From the NCBI GenBank assembly GCA_028281525.1, contig JANQJR010000066.1, positions 1-64,000 on the forward strand: 64,000 nucleotides of DNA. The letters are read 5' to 3'. The notes beneath the pieces are model-generated. The model ran no database searches. It was given only the letters and a program-made list of their open reading frames with translations, and was not told where the DNA came from. Below, piece by piece: positions 43,755 through 53,341 of this stretch (its first letter is position 1; every line of letters starts with the position of its first letter). The position numbers and the translations under genes are program-made. The stretch comes from Magnetovibrio sp. Lineage in GTDB: Bacteria > Pseudomonadota > Alphaproteobacteria > Rhodospirillales > Magnetovibrionaceae.

Positions 43755-44324
43755 TCAATTTGTTGGCAACATTAACCAGCATGTCAGAGTTAAAAAGGTT
43801 TCGCGAGCCGACGATACTGCCTGAGTTATCTCTGTTTCAGAAAATGAAGCGAGGTTCAACGCGTGCGTAAACTCATTCCAATATTGAGCTAGATTCGAAG
43901 TATGCGGAATATAAAAAGTCCGACATTCTTCTGGGATGACATTCGCATTCGAAAGAGCTTTGTTGATCAGGGCTCCTCCCATCTGCGAGCCTTGGTAAAC
44001 ATACAGCATCCCTACACCTTGCGCCGCTGTCGTAATATCGGGCAACAGCATGCATTGAGAAATGCCGCATATGTCATCTTCCGAATAACCCAGCTTTATT
44101 AAATCATGGTGTAAATGATGTGCCCTGCTGACCCAGGGAATAGACAGATCTATGGATTTTAACATGCGCTCAGCGGGTTGCCAGAAGCCATAAAATAATG
44201 AAGTGAGTTGTTTATATTGTTCCAAACAGATGGTGCCCTTGGAGAGTTCAGTTAAGACTGGGACTGTTTCAATGGTATCGTGCAGCGCAGACGTTTTTTC
44301 ATTTAGCGTTTGATACAATGACAT
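43755..44324 (-). CDS. bphO: Biliverdin-producing heme oxygenase (BphO type)
   Basis: Cleaves heme to biliverdin, CO and iron. The 189-residue all-helical product has the proximal heme ligand His15 in SALHDTIE and the distal-helix glycine stretch as GMLYVYQGSQMGGALINKAL, matching the bacterial/phytochrome-linked branch. It starts 58 bases after the stop of the phytochrome gene on the same strand, so the two form one unit in which the enzyme makes the phytochrome's chromophore. Local DNA is AT-rich (43861-43920: 23 G or C in 60), unlike the surrounding genome, which supports acquisition by transfer. Confidence 0.9.
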   Translation of the reverse strand: MSLYQTLNEKTSALHDTIETVPVLTELSKGTICLEQYKQLTSLFYGFWQPAERMLKSIDLSIPWVSRAHHLHHDLIKLGYSEDDICGISQCMLLPDITTAAQGVGMLYVYQGSQMGGALINKALSNANVIPEECRTFYIPHTSNLAQYWNEFTHALNLASFSETEITQAVSSARETFLTLTCWLMLPTN

Positions 44325-44382
44325 ATTTGCAACCGAATCTACCTGGATGGCTTTCTCTCATCAAACTTGGCTCACCATCCAT

Positions 44383-45918
44383 TCATTTGTTATGGGATAT
44401 CAGGACATTGGACCGGAAAAAATCAGCTACCATTCTTGCTTTTGATGGCCACCCTTCGCTCTGGGCGGAGGTGTGCTCTGTCCAGACCTCAAATGATTTG
44501 CGAGGAGACAAGATGGCCTGGCTCGTATCAACTGAAACCCTCTTATCGGGGTTGCCACCCCAATTGACGATTTGTTGGACCTCAGGGCGGAACCAATAAA
44601 AACGCGGCCCTGTGAAACCGAGTTTGGATTGAGGCAACTTAATGCCAACCAGGCCGCTCGCCTTGTCTTTCCAAGTCCCTGCTTCAGGATAGTGATCGCT
44701 CAATTTTTGGGTGATGAGTGTTCGCTCTTGGCAATGATCCACAAACCAAGCGTCGATCTTTCGGATGGCCTCTTCTGGCGGTGCTATGCCGAGCGAAACC
44801 ATGGATTGATCGTCAATAAATGCACAAGATGACGCTCCGATGAGATCTAAAAAAGTATTGTCACTCTGCTGTATCCGCTTAGCCAGCGTATCCTCAGGTC
44901 GACTTTTGGAAAAAGCTTCCGATAAAGTTCTTTTGAGGGAATGAAAAAATATCGTCCGCGCTTCTGCCCGCCAGGAGGAGAGCGATAGAACGTAATTTTT
45001 GACCGTCTCCGCGCATTGGGCGCGTGTCGCCAATGGTAGATGACGAGGGGTGGTGTGATGACACGCAACCAGTCCCCAAAGCTTATTGCTCAACATGATT
45101 GATAAGGAGAAAGACGCCCCAACGTTCATATTCTTTAAGTACTGGATATGAACTGGTGAAACACTGCGCAAATCAACATGGGTAAGATCAAGCCGACCGT
45201 TTTCCTCTTCTCCCAAGATCGGGACCGGAGAGCACGAAACATCGGATATCAACCGATAGGCGGTCTGTTCGTATATCCGGCGTGCAATCTCAGGAATGTC
45301 AGAAGCTGGAAATCGTAGTCCAAGGTAGAGGTCTAAGTTGTCTCCTGTGGCGACTTCCTCAATCACCTCACCCGACCAGTCGTCGTGGAATTGATAGACC
45401 ATGATCTTTTCGAATCCGGTCTGTTGCTGAATGGTTTCGGCCAATTCCCTATGAAGGTTTTTTTCCTCTGCCTTTGTCTTTGGCATACGAAAATGGAAAC
45501 TCTGCAAGGGGAAAGATGGTTTCGCAGTGGCAGAATCGTTGCAAGGCTCCAACTGAATCAACGCGTGTGTGTCTTGTCTGATGACCATAACTTCACAATC
45601 TAATCCCGTGGGAAGAGTGCGAATGCAGGGGGACGTCCGGGTATTGGATTGGTCATTCCAACCAGAAATGTCTGTGACGTCGAACCCAAGAATGTCAGAT
45701 GCTGTTGCTCCAAAGATATTGGGCAAAGGTTCCCCCAAAAGATCGGAAGCATTTTCACTGGCGTGAGAAATACAGCCGCTATCTATGTCTATGGCAAGTA
45801 AAACACCGAAAGGCTGGATTGCGGCAGAATGCTGTAGTTGCTCTTTTTCACATTCCTTAAGCAACGTGTTTAGAGATGTTCCTTCGTTCATTGGAGACCT
45901 CGAAAAAGGGTGATTCAA
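44383..45918 (-). CDS. bphP: Bacteriophytochrome photosensory module without an output domain
   Basis: A 511-residue red/far-red photoreceptor with PAS (about 20-130), GAF (about 145-320) and PHY (about 325-505) domains. Cys23 in KECEKEQ is placed as the biliverdin-attaching cysteine. In the GAF domain PASDIP (204-209), SPVHIQYLKNM with His257, and CHH with His288 line the chromophore pocket. The PHY tongue has WGGNP (453-457) and PRKSF (472-476). The usual IQPHG reads IQPFG here. The protein ends about 35 residues after the tongue, so there is no histidine kinase, GGDEF or other effector. Output must pass through a partner or be absent. Confidence 0.93.
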   Translation of the reverse strand: MNHPFSRSPMNEGTSLNTLLKECEKEQLQHSAAIQPFGVLLAIDIDSGCISHASENASDLLGEPLPNIFGATASDILGFDVTDISGWNDQSNTRTSPCIRTLPTGLDCEVMVIRQDTHALIQLEPCNDSATAKPSFPLQSFHFRMPKTKAEEKNLHRELAETIQQQTGFEKIMVYQFHDDWSGEVIEEVATGDNLDLYLGLRFPASDIPEIARRIYEQTAYRLISDVSCSPVPILGEEENGRLDLTHVDLRSVSPVHIQYLKNMNVGASFSLSIMLSNKLWGLVACHHTTPRHLPLATRAQCAETVKNYVLSLSSWRAEARTIFFHSLKRTLSEAFSKSRPEDTLAKRIQQSDNTFLDLIGASSCAFIDDQSMVSLGIAPPEEAIRKIDAWFVDHCQERTLITQKLSDHYPEAGTWKDKASGLVGIKLPQSKLGFTGPRFYWFRPEVQQIVNWGGNPDKRVSVDTSQAILSPRKSFEVWTEHTSAQSEGWPSKARMVADFFRSNVLISHNK

Positions 45919-46102
45919 GGGATAACGAAATGATAAATAATCTTTATGTTATAAACTACCATTGTGCGGTTTGATTTATTTTTTACTATTTAAAATATGA
46001 TGACTTCAGCAAATGGCTAAACCCTGCCGTTTACTGTGTCCACAGAACTTTCCTGTAAAGCCCCCATGTCATGTACCAGCCCGTAAAACGGCATTTTGGG
46101 TA

Positions 46103-46270
46103 AACCGGATCAAATGGGATGTGCCGCCGTGGGAGGTGCAGGGCATCCTGGGCCATAAACAGGGCGGCTATCGCATCACGGAAATGTATGCCAAATACGA
46201 CCCCGATTATCTGAGCAAATCAACCCAGGCGATCGATGACTACATGAACGAAATTTTGCGGCGGGTGAAG
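46103..46270 (+). pseudogene. Remnant of a tyrosine recombinase (integrase) C-terminus
   Basis: About 50 codons read as the end of a phage-type integrase: VPPWEVQGILGHKQGGYRIT, then EMYAKYDPDYLSKSTQAID. This includes the Gly-His of the catalytic box and the following tyrosine of MYAKY that would be the nucleophile. The catalytic domain's Arg boxes and the N-terminal domains are missing. Upstream sequence in the same frame has no similarity, and downstream the frame runs meaninglessly into the tRNA. It lies about 160 bases from the 3' end of tRNA-Ala(GGC), the usual place of an integrase gene. Confidence 0.8.
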
Positions 46271-46390
46271 CGCCCGCTTGTTCCAACCCGCTTGAAAACG
46301 TTGCGTTTGAGTTGCGTGCGAGCGGCGGATAAATGCAAAGGTCCGGGAAAGGCAAAACCCCCAGGTTTCCCAGAGGGTTTCGCCAAACAA

Positions 46391-46421
46391 AACAAAGCCG
46401 TCGCGAATAGCGACGGCTTTG
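46391..46421 (-). terminator. Intrinsic terminator of tRNA-Ala(GGC)
   Basis: AAAGCCGTCGC (46394-46404) and GCGACGGCTTT (46410-46420) form a perfect 11-bp stem with a five-base loop, eight bases past the tRNA 3' end on the minus strand, followed by TTTGTTTTG. Confidence 0.85.
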
Positions 46422-46428
46422 AGGAAAC

Positions 46429-46504
<76 letters not shown>

Positions 46505-46677
46505 TAAGGAATTTTTGCGGTCCCCGGTTGGGATGGCGCGATTGCGCAGCGTTCCGGGTGGCGCGTGCGGCGGGAACTTAAAGGCGCGGTTTCATTTGCG
46601 CAAGGGGAAAATGACGATTGTGCGACATTTTCCCCGGGACTTGACGCGGGGATGAAATGCGACCGGTTCGGTGGCGA

Positions 46678-47025
46678 TCAGCTTTCGTCTTTACCGTCGC
46701 CGGCGCCGATCACGCCGATGTCGTCATCACCGCCCAGGTCGGACGCATCTTCCATCAGATCGTCGTCTTCGTCGTCGGTTTCGAGGTCGTCGTCGACGTC
46801 CAGGTCGACGTCCAAATCGACGTCGTCGGTCGCGACTTCCTCAACGGCGGGCGTTTCTTCCTCGACCGGTTCCGGCACAGGCTCGGCCTTTGCTTTGGCC
46901 TTCCCTTTGGCCGTCTCCAGAACGGTGGAACATTTCGGACAGGTGGGCGGCAATTTGCCGAGATCGAAAAACCGCGTTTCGCAGTTCGGGCAGACGTGTT
47001 TGTCACCTAGGTTTGGCTTCCCCAC
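46678..47025 (-). CDS. FYDLN acid domain (TIGR02300) protein
   Basis: A 115-residue cytoplasmic protein nearly confined to alphaproteobacteria. The N-terminal zinc-ribbon-like part has Cys12 and Cys15 in CPNC, the FYDLN variant [10 protein letters not shown], then Cys29 and Cys32 in CPKC. The rest is almost entirely acidic (Asp/Glu/Val runs), the hallmark of the family. The GTG at 47025 is preferred because GGAG lies about nine bases upstream and the family begins at this point; an ATG at 47082 would add 19 atypical residues. Function unknown. Divergent from aroA, its usual neighbour. Confidence 0.87.
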   Translation of the reverse strand: MGKPNLGDKHVCPNCETRFFDLGKLPPTCPKCSTVLETAKGKAKAKAEPVPEPVEEETPAVEEVATDDVDLDVDLDVDDDLETDDEDDDLMEDASDLGGDDDIGVIGAGDGKDES

Positions 47026-47176
47026 GGGCTGGTCTCCGCACTTCTTTGATCCTACTAAAGTCGATGCATTGGCAATTGCCACGTTCCGCGGGTTCTGTCA
47101 AAAGGAAAAACGTGCTAGAGACGCTTCGCACCGAATTTTTCATTTCTTATTGCGATTGCGAACGAGGCCCATAACC

Positions 47177-48511
47177 GTGCCGACCCTGACTTCCCGTAAA
47201 TCCGCCCCGCTTGCGGGCAAAGCCCGTGTTCCCGGCGACAAATCCATTTCCCACAGGGCCTTGATGCTGGGCACGGTGGCGCTGGGCGAAACCCGCATCA
47301 GCGGGTTGCTGGAGGGCGAAGACGTGCTCCGCACCGCGGCTGCCATGCGCGCCATGGGGGCAACGGTGATCGCGCCCGAAACGCCGGGCGGCGACTGGGT
47401 GGTGCACGGTCTGGGTGTGGGCGGTCTGCTCGCGCCCCACGAAGACTTGGACATGGGCAATTCCGGTACGGCGGCCAGGTTGCTTTTGGGGCTCATCGCC
47501 GGCCACGATTTCACCGCGCGCATGGTCGGCGACGCGTCGCTCTCAAGCCGGCCCATGAAACGTGTGACGGATCCCCTGTCCCAAGTCGGCGCGACTTTCA
47601 AGACGGCGGACGGCGGGCGACTGCCTTTGCGCATCACCGGTGCGCGCGACCCCATGCCGATCGCATACGAACTGCCGGTGGCGTCGGCCCAGGTCAAGTC
47701 GGCGGTGCTGCTGGCGGGGCTCAACGCACCCGGCGAAACGGTGGTGGTCGAGCCCAAGCCGACGCGCGACCATTCGGAAAAGATGCTCACGCACTTTGGC
47801 GGCAAGGTCCGGGTCGAGGACTTGGGCGACGGCGGACGGCGCATCACGCTCAATGGCCGTCCGGAACTCAAGGGCCGTGACGTGATCGTGCCCGCGGATA
47901 TTTCCAGCGCTGCGTTTCTTCTGGTGGCGGCCGCGATCGTGCCGGGCTCGGACATCACCGTGACGGGTGTCGGGCTGAACCCGCTGCGCGCCGGTGTGAT
48001 CGAAACGCTGAAGGATTTGAGCGCGGATATCGAGATTTTGGACCAGCGCACGGAAGCGGGTGAAATGATCGGTGACGTGCGCGTGCGGGCCTCGAACCTC
48101 AAAGGCTGCACCGTGCCTGCATCGCGCGCACCCGCGCAGATCGACGAATACCCGGTGTTGTTCGTCGCGAGCGCGTTTGCCCAAGGCGACACCCGTTTCG
48201 AGGGCCTGGATGAGCTGCGGGTCAAAGAAAGCGATCGGCTGTCCGTGATGGCCGAAGGGCTCAAGGCCTGTGGCGTCGATGTCGAGGAAGGCGAAGATTG
48301 GCTGGTGGTGCACGGCGTGGGCGGCACGGACAAAACGGTTGCAGGCGGTGCGGAAGTTCGCTCGCACCTGGATCATCGCATCGCCATGTCGTTTTTGGTG
48401 TTGGGCTTGGCGAGCGAAAATCCGATTACGATCGATGACGCATCGCCCATCGACACCAGTTTTCCCGGTTTCCGCGCGCTGATGGAAAGTCTTGGCGCGT
48501 CTTTTGAGTGA
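47177..48511 (+). CDS. aroA: 3-phosphoshikimate 1-carboxyvinyltransferase (EPSP synthase)
   Basis: Shikimate-pathway enzyme that joins PEP to shikimate-3-phosphate on the way to chorismate. The 444-residue product has the family blocks [17 protein letters not shown] (substrate Lys, Ser), [31 protein letters not shown] and [18 protein letters not shown]. The active-site sequence with NSGTAAR in place of NAGTAMR places it near the class II type. A GTG start at 47177 is used since no ATG precedes the conserved part; the open frame further upstream overlaps the divergent gene. cmk follows after ten bases. Confidence 0.94.
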   Translation: MPTLTSRKSAPLAGKARVPGDKSISHRALMLGTVALGETRISGLLEGEDVLRTAAAMRAMGATVIAPETPGGDWVVHGLGVGGLLAPHEDLDMGNSGTAARLLLGLIAGHDFTARMVGDASLSSRPMKRVTDPLSQVGATFKTADGGRLPLRITGARDPMPIAYELPVASAQVKSAVLLAGLNAPGETVVVEPKPTRDHSEKMLTHFGGKVRVEDLGDGGRRITLNGRPELKGRDVIVPADISSAAFLLVAAAIVPGSDITVTGVGLNPLRAGVIETLKDLSADIEILDQRTEAGEMIGDVRVRASNLKGCTVPASRAPAQIDEYPVLFVASAFAQGDTRFEGLDELRVKESDRLSVMAEGLKACGVDVEEGEDWLVVHGVGGTDKTVAGGAEVRSHLDHRIAMSFLVLGLASENPITIDDASPIDTSFPGFRALMESLGASFE

Positions 48512-48521
48512 GGTAAAGCTT

Positions 48522-49181
48522 ATGTCCATCGTCATCGCCATCGACGGTCCGGCGGCGGCCGGCAAGGGCACTCTGGCCCGCCGGCTGGAAGAGCATTTCA
48601 AGCTATCTAAACTGGATACGGGTCTGTTGTACCGCGCGACGGGCTGGAAAGTGGTCTCCGGGGGCGGCGATCCGGAAGACCCGGACGTGGCGGAAGCGGC
48701 GGCGTGCGCCCTCGATCCGGTTGAATTGAGTAATCCCGATTTGCGCTCCGACGCGGCCGCTCAAGCGGCCAGCAAAGTCTCCGCGATTCCCGGCGTGCGT
48801 GCGGCGCTCCTTGATTTTCAAAGGAATTTCGCGAAAAACCCGCCCGTTTTGGCGAATGGTGAACCTGCCCAGGGTGCGATTCTGGACGGGCGCGACATCG
48901 GCACCACGGTCTGTCCCGACGCGGATGCCAAACTGTTTGTGACCGCTTCTGCGGAAATCCGCGCAAAACGGCGGTTTTTGGAGTTGCAGGAACGGGGTCT
49001 TGACGCTATATATGCGCGCGTTCTGGAAGACATGAAGGAACGCGACGCCCGCGATAGTGGGCGAAGCGCTTCGCCGCTGGCCGCCGCAGACGACGCTTTG
49101 CAGCTGGATACCAGCAATATGGACGCCGATCAGGCCTTCGCCGCGGCGCTCGACTTCATCAACGCCAAGAACCTCTTCTGA
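48522..49181 (+). CDS. cmk: Cytidylate kinase
   Basis: Phosphorylates CMP and dCMP with ATP. The 219-residue product has the P-loop DGPAAAGKGTLARRL at the N-terminus, the CMP-binding DTGLLYRATG, and DGRDIGTTVCPDADAKLFVTAS in the middle. The lid REKRFLELQERG-like KRRFLELQERG is present. It sits between aroA and rpsA, the order conserved in many proteobacteria. The ATG at 48522 starts the family domain directly. Confidence 0.95.
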   Translation: MSIVIAIDGPAAAGKGTLARRLEEHFKLSKLDTGLLYRATGWKVVSGGGDPEDPDVAEAAACALDPVELSNPDLRSDAAAQAASKVSAIPGVRAALLDFQRNFAKNPPVLANGEPAQGAILDGRDIGTTVCPDADAKLFVTASAEIRAKRRFLELQERGLDAIYARVLEDMKERDARDSGRSASPLAAADDALQLDTSNMDADQAFAAALDFINAKNLF

Positions 49182-49338
49182 TCTAAGACCATCTGGTTTC
49201 AGGAGTGCCCCAGGACTGGGGAATTTTCGTTCCGTGCCTGCGAAAACGGAGGTGCGGGTTGTTTGGTCTTAAAAAAGGCCGTCAAGACCGCCGGAACCAA
49301 CCGGCAGGCCAGAAAGTGAAAAAAGGAAATACAAGCTT

Positions 49339-51024
49339 ATGGCTACTGAAAATTTTGCGGACTTGCTCGAAGAGTCCTTTTCCCAAAATGCACTGTTTGA
49401 AGGCAACGTCGTCACCGGCACCGTGCTGCGTGTGGACGGCGATGCCGTTTTGGTCGATGTCGGCCTGAAGTCCGAAGGCCGCATTCCGATGAAGGAATTC
49501 GGCATCGGCCCCGACGCCCCGGCCATCACGTCGGGCGATCAGATCGACGTGTTCGTGGAACGCTACGAAGACCGTGACGGTCTGATCAAGCTGTCGCGCG
49601 AAAAAGCGCGCCGCGAAGAAGCCTGGGTCCAGCTCGAAAAGCTGTTCGAAGCGGGCGAGCGCGTCAACGGCACCATCTTCGGCCGCGTCAAGGGCGGCTT
49701 CATCGTCGATCTTAATGGCGCCGTGGCGTTCCTGCCGGGCAGCCAGGTGGACATCCGCCCGGTCCGCGACGTGACCCCGCTGATGAACATGCCGCAGCCG
49801 TTCCAGATTTTGAAGATGGATCGCTCGCGCAACAACATCGTGGTCTCGCGCCGCGCCGTTCTGGAAGAAACCCGCGCCGAAGCGCGTTCCGAGCTGATCG
49901 GCAAATTGGGCGAAGGCGATATTCTCGAAGGCGTGGTCAAGAACATCACCGACTACGGCGCATTCGTGGACCTGGGTGGTGTCGACGGACTGCTGCACGT
50001 CACCGATATCGCTTGGAAGCGCATCAACCACCCGTCCGAAGCGCTGCAGGTCGGCCAGACCGTCAAGGTCCAGGTGATCCGCTTCAACCCGGAAACCCAG
50101 CGCATTTCGCTCGGCATGAAGCAACTGGAAAGCGACCCGTGGGAAGGCGTCGACGCCAAGTACCCGGTGGGCGCCAAGCTCAAGGGCCGCGTCACCAACA
50201 TCACCGACTACGGCGCATTCGTCGAACTGGAAGCCGGTGTCGAAGGCTTGGTGCACGTTTCCGAAATGTCCTGGACCAAGAAAAACGTTCATCCGGGCAA
50301 GATCGTCTCCACCTCCCAGGAAGTGGAAGTCATGGTGCTGGACGTCGATCCGGACAAGCGCCGCATCTCGTTGGGTCTCAAGCAGTGCGGCGACAACCCG
50401 TGGGATGCGTTCCTCGCCACCCACTCCGCCGGCACCGAAGTCGAAGGCGAAATCAAGAACATCACCGAATTCGGCCTGTTCATCGGCTTGACCGAAGAAA
50501 TCGACGGCATGGTGCACCTGTCGGATCTGTCTTGGGACAAGTCCGGCGAAGACGCCATCAAGGACTTCAAGAAGGGCGATGTGGTCAAGGCCAAGGTCTT
50601 GGACGTCGACGTCGCCAAGGAGCGCATCTCGCTGGGCATCAAGCAGCTCACCAAGGATCCGTTCGAAGAAGGCCTGGCCGGTCTCAAGCGCGGCGACGTG
50701 GTGACCTGCACGGTCACGCAAATCACCGACGGTGGCATCGAAGTCACTGCCGGCGAAGGTGTGCCGGGCTTCATCCGCAAGGCCGAACTGAGCCGCGACC
50801 GCTCCGAACAGCGCCCCGACCGCTTCGCCGAAGGCGAAAAGGTCGACGCCAAGATCACCCAGATCGACGCTGGCAACCGCAAGCTCACCTTGTCGGTCAA
50901 AGCGCTGGAAGTGCAGGAAGAAAAGCAGGCGATGGCCGATTACGGCTCGTCCGATTCCGGCGCGTCCCTGGGCGATATCCTGGGCGCGGCCTTGGAAAAG
51001 AAGAAGGAAGGCGGCGACGAATAA
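49339..51024 (+). CDS. rpsA: 30S ribosomal protein S1
   Basis: Ribosomal protein that binds mRNA leaders and helps initiation on weakly structured or weak-SD messages. The 561-residue product contains six S1 OB-fold repeats; repeated motifs such as VKNITDYGAFVDLGGVDGLLH, VTNITDYGAFVELEAGVEGLVH and IKNITEFGLFIGLTEEIDGMVH mark units 3-5. The usual highly biased codon use gives long open frames on both strands; only this one is real. The leader (49182-49338) probably carries autoregulatory structure as in other proteobacteria. A strong terminator follows. Confidence 0.97.
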   Translation: MATENFADLLEESFSQNALFEGNVVTGTVLRVDGDAVLVDVGLKSEGRIPMKEFGIGPDAPAITSGDQIDVFVERYEDRDGLIKLSREKARREEAWVQLEKLFEAGERVNGTIFGRVKGGFIVDLNGAVAFLPGSQVDIRPVRDVTPLMNMPQPFQILKMDRSRNNIVVSRRAVLEETRAEARSELIGKLGEGDILEGVVKNITDYGAFVDLGGVDGLLHVTDIAWKRINHPSEALQVGQTVKVQVIRFNPETQRISLGMKQLESDPWEGVDAKYPVGAKLKGRVTNITDYGAFVELEAGVEGLVHVSEMSWTKKNVHPGKIVSTSQEVEVMVLDVDPDKRRISLGLKQCGDNPWDAFLATHSAGTEVEGEIKNITEFGLFIGLTEEIDGMVHLSDLSWDKSGEDAIKDFKKGDVVKAKVLDVDVAKERISLGIKQLTKDPFEEGLAGLKRGDVVTCTVTQITDGGIEVTAGEGVPGFIRKAELSRDRSEQRPDRFAEGEKVDAKITQIDAGNRKLTLSVKALEVQEEKQAMADYGSSDSGASLGDILGAALEKKKEGGDE

Positions 51025-51046
51025 GTTCAGCCTCCAGCCTCTCAGC

Positions 51047-51082
51047 AAAACGCCCCCGGCTTGATCCCGGGGGCGTTTTTTA
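51047..51082 (+). terminator. Intrinsic terminator after rpsA
   Basis: AACGCCCCCGG/CCGGGGGCGTT forms a GC-rich hairpin with a short loop, followed by a T run, 22 bases after the rpsA stop. Confidence 0.92.
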
Positions 51083-51096
51083 TTGCTCAAATTCAA

Positions 51097-51765
51097 CTAG
51101 GGTCGGGGTGGGTGCCGCGATGGACTAAGGGCAATGGATGTATTGAAACGTCGGACCATCTCTCTGAGTGTCTCTTTACTGACGGGCCAAGTGTTCAAGT
51201 CGTTCAAATCGAATTTACGCCCACGCCATTCATGGTAGACCTCGATATAGGTGTTTTTATAGCGCCGGATGGTTTTCAGCAGCACTTCGCCGACACCGGG
51301 TCCATATCCTATTTTTGGATCACCCTTAGGCGAGTCCGCGCAGATCAACAACAACGTTATTTCCTCTTCGGAGGACGACAGAATGTCGGCAGTAAGGTTC
51401 TGTTCTCCGCAAACTTTCAGATATGGGTCAAGCGTTGAATTGGCCATGAGCTCTAAGCTCAAAGATTTTTCGGGAAGATAGTATCCCCGTATGGCCAGCA
51501 TCTTTGTCCAGGTTTCGAATTTTTCGCCTTTGGGGATGAATTCGATCAAAAACATAGGGCCATTTTGTTTGCGGTGGGCCTCGAATTGTTCGGTGATGTT
51601 TTCGGACGTGATCCAGCTGGCGACAGGATACTGCACCACGGCCTCGTATATGTTCACGATTTGCGTGATCTTGTCGGGATCAAATGTGTCCTGGGCCTTT
51701 GCACCGGAGTAGAGCGCCAAGAAGACACCAGCCGTAAACATGAGCGCTTTAAACCAAGATGACAT
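51097..51765 (-). CDS. Hypothetical secreted (periplasmic) protein
   Basis: A 222-residue product with a clear signal peptide (SSWFKALMFTAGVFLALYS, cleavage expected after AKA near residue 24) and no further membrane segment. The mature part has no recognised family; it is mixed alpha/beta with two cysteines (in KVCGEQN and LLICADS) that could form a disulfide. It lies between rpsA and sppA, opposite in direction, and breaks the usual order of that conserved gene string, so it is probably an insertion. Base composition is slightly more AT-rich than neighbours. Confidence 0.65.
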   Translation of the reverse strand: MSSWFKALMFTAGVFLALYSGAKAQDTFDPDKITQIVNIYEAVVQYPVASWITSENITEQFEAHRKQNGPMFLIEFIPKGEKFETWTKMLAIRGYYLPEKSLSLELMANSTLDPYLKVCGEQNLTADILSSSEEEITLLLICADSPKGDPKIGYGPGVGEVLLKTIRRYKNTYIEVYHEWRGRKFDLNDLNTWPVSKETLREMVRRFNTSIALSPSRHPPRP

Positions 51766-51914
51766 ATTTGAATCCCCCTTAACTTGATGCAGGGGAGTTT
51801 AGACATCTTTTGACGCAGCAGGTAGCGCAAATGAATTTTCATCTTGCTGTCCAGTTGCTTATGCTAGACTGCGCGCCGTTTGAGATGGCTCAACAACAAA
51901 CGGGTAAAGCCCAT

Positions 51915-52862
51915 ATGTCCCTGGATACCGATAAACTGATGGAACGCCGCCGCCAGCGCCGCAGCGCGCTGTTGTGGAAAGTCGTTGCCGCCATTGCCGC
52001 CACAGCCTTTTTCGCCGTTCTGGTGATGCGCACGGTGGACACCGGCGACGGCCTGGGCGAAGGTCTGGGTGCGGGCGGACTTTTGGAGGAGGAGCGCATC
52101 GCGCGCGTCATCGTGACCGGCATGATCGTCGAAGACCGCCACCGCGACGAATTGCTCCAAGACTTGAAAGACGACGATAACATTAAAGCCGTGATCGTCG
52201 AGATCAACAGCCCCGGCGGCACCGTGGTCGGCGGCGAAAACCTGTTTCTGGGCCTCAAGGACCTCGCCCAAGAAAAGCCGGTGGTCGCGGTGATGGGTTC
52301 GACCGCGACGTCGGCGGCCTACATGACCGCCATCGGCGCGGACCGCATCTTCGCGCGCCGAGGTACCATCACCGGCTCCATCGGCGTGATCATGCAAACC
52401 GCAGACTTGACCGGCATGCTGGAAAAAATCGGGGTGAAGCCGGAAACCATCAAGAGCGGCGCGTTCAAGGCCCAGCCCAACCCCTTGGAGCCTCTGTCCG
52501 AAAAGGCGCGCGAGCAGATCGAAATCGTGGTGATGGATATGTACGCGCTGTTCGTCACCATGGTGGCCGAGCGCCGCGCCATGGAGCTGGAGCAAGTGAA
52601 AGAGCTTGCCGACGGGCGCATCTACACCGGTCAGAAAGCCCTGGACGTTGGGCTGATCGACGCCATCGGGGGAGAGGCGGAAGCCGTCGTTTGGCTGGAA
52701 GAAGAGAAGGGCCTGGAGGCCGATTTGCCCGTCACCACCGAGAAGCCCAAGTACCCGCGCCCGGATTATCTCGAACGGATTTTGGGGGCGTTCGGAAAAG
52801 CGCTGGTTTCAGAAAGACTTAAACTTGACGGACTGCTTTCGGTTTGGCACCCTGAGATGTAG
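51915..52862 (+). CDS. sppA: Signal peptide peptidase SppA (36K type)
   Basis: Inner-membrane serine protease that degrades cleaved signal peptides. The 315-residue product has an N-terminal transmembrane segment (about 19-38), then a single S49 domain. The catalytic dyad is Ser133 in TATSAAYMTA and Lys185 in GAFKAQP, 52 residues apart as in the Bacillus enzyme. VEINSPGGTVVGGE and RRGTITGSIGVIMQ are conserved. The ATG at 51915 was chosen because it puts the membrane helix near the N-terminus. ihfB follows. Confidence 0.92.
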   Translation: MSLDTDKLMERRRQRRSALLWKVVAAIAATAFFAVLVMRTVDTGDGLGEGLGAGGLLEEERIARVIVTGMIVEDRHRDELLQDLKDDDNIKAVIVEINSPGGTVVGGENLFLGLKDLAQEKPVVAVMGSTATSAAYMTAIGADRIFARRGTITGSIGVIMQTADLTGMLEKIGVKPETIKSGAFKAQPNPLEPLSEKAREQIEIVVMDMYALFVTMVAERRAMELEQVKELADGRIYTGQKALDVGLIDAIGGEAEAVVWLEEEKGLEADLPVTTEKPKYPRPDYLERILGAFGKALVSERLKLDGLLSVWHPEM

Positions 52863-52998
52863 CCGCCGGCCAATAGGCAATTGGGCCTGGTAACGGGGGG
52901 CGGTCTAAGTGCATTGAAAGTCCAGACCAAATAGGGGGCCAAACCCCGACGCGCTTGGGCCATCGCCATCAAGGGGAGGACCGGTAGGAGGTGAAAGC

Positions 52999-53280
52999 AT
53001 GACGAAATCCGAATTGATTCAAAAGCTTGCAGAGGCCAACCCGCATTTGTATTTGCGCGATGTGGAACGCATCGTCACCACCATCTTCGATGAAATCACC
53101 GATGCGCTGGCTGAAGGCGACCGGGTGGAATTGCGTGGCTTCGGCGCGTTTTCGGTGAAGGAGCGGGGGTCTCGTACGGGCCGCAATCCGCGCACCGGCG
53201 AAGCCGTCGACGTTCCCGCCAAGTACATCCCTTATTTCAAGACCGGCAAGCAGCTTCGTGAGAAACTGAACGCTGGCTAA
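52999..53280 (+). CDS. ihfB: Integration host factor subunit beta
   Basis: DNA-bending HU-family protein forming IHF with the alpha subunit, needed for many sigma-54 promoters, recombination and replication. The 93-residue product has the standard body ([34 protein letters not shown]) and the DNA-binding arm [25 protein letters not shown] precedes the ATG. It follows sppA and precedes lapA and pyrF, an order typical of alphaproteobacteria. Confidence 0.96.
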   Translation: MTKSELIQKLAEANPHLYLRDVERIVTTIFDEITDALAEGDRVELRGFGAFSVKERGSRTGRNPRTGEAVDVPAKYIPYFKTGKQLREKLNAG

Positions 53281-53341
53281 AATAGGGGCTGGTCGAGCGG
53301 AACCTTCCGCCACCGTGTTTTAAAGACTGAGGAGCAGGCTC

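Noticed and set aside
49282..51096. A 604-codon open frame antisense to the whole rpsA gene
   Set aside because: It mirrors the strongly biased codon use of rpsA on the other strand, has no ribosome site or family similarity, and would cover an essential gene end to end.
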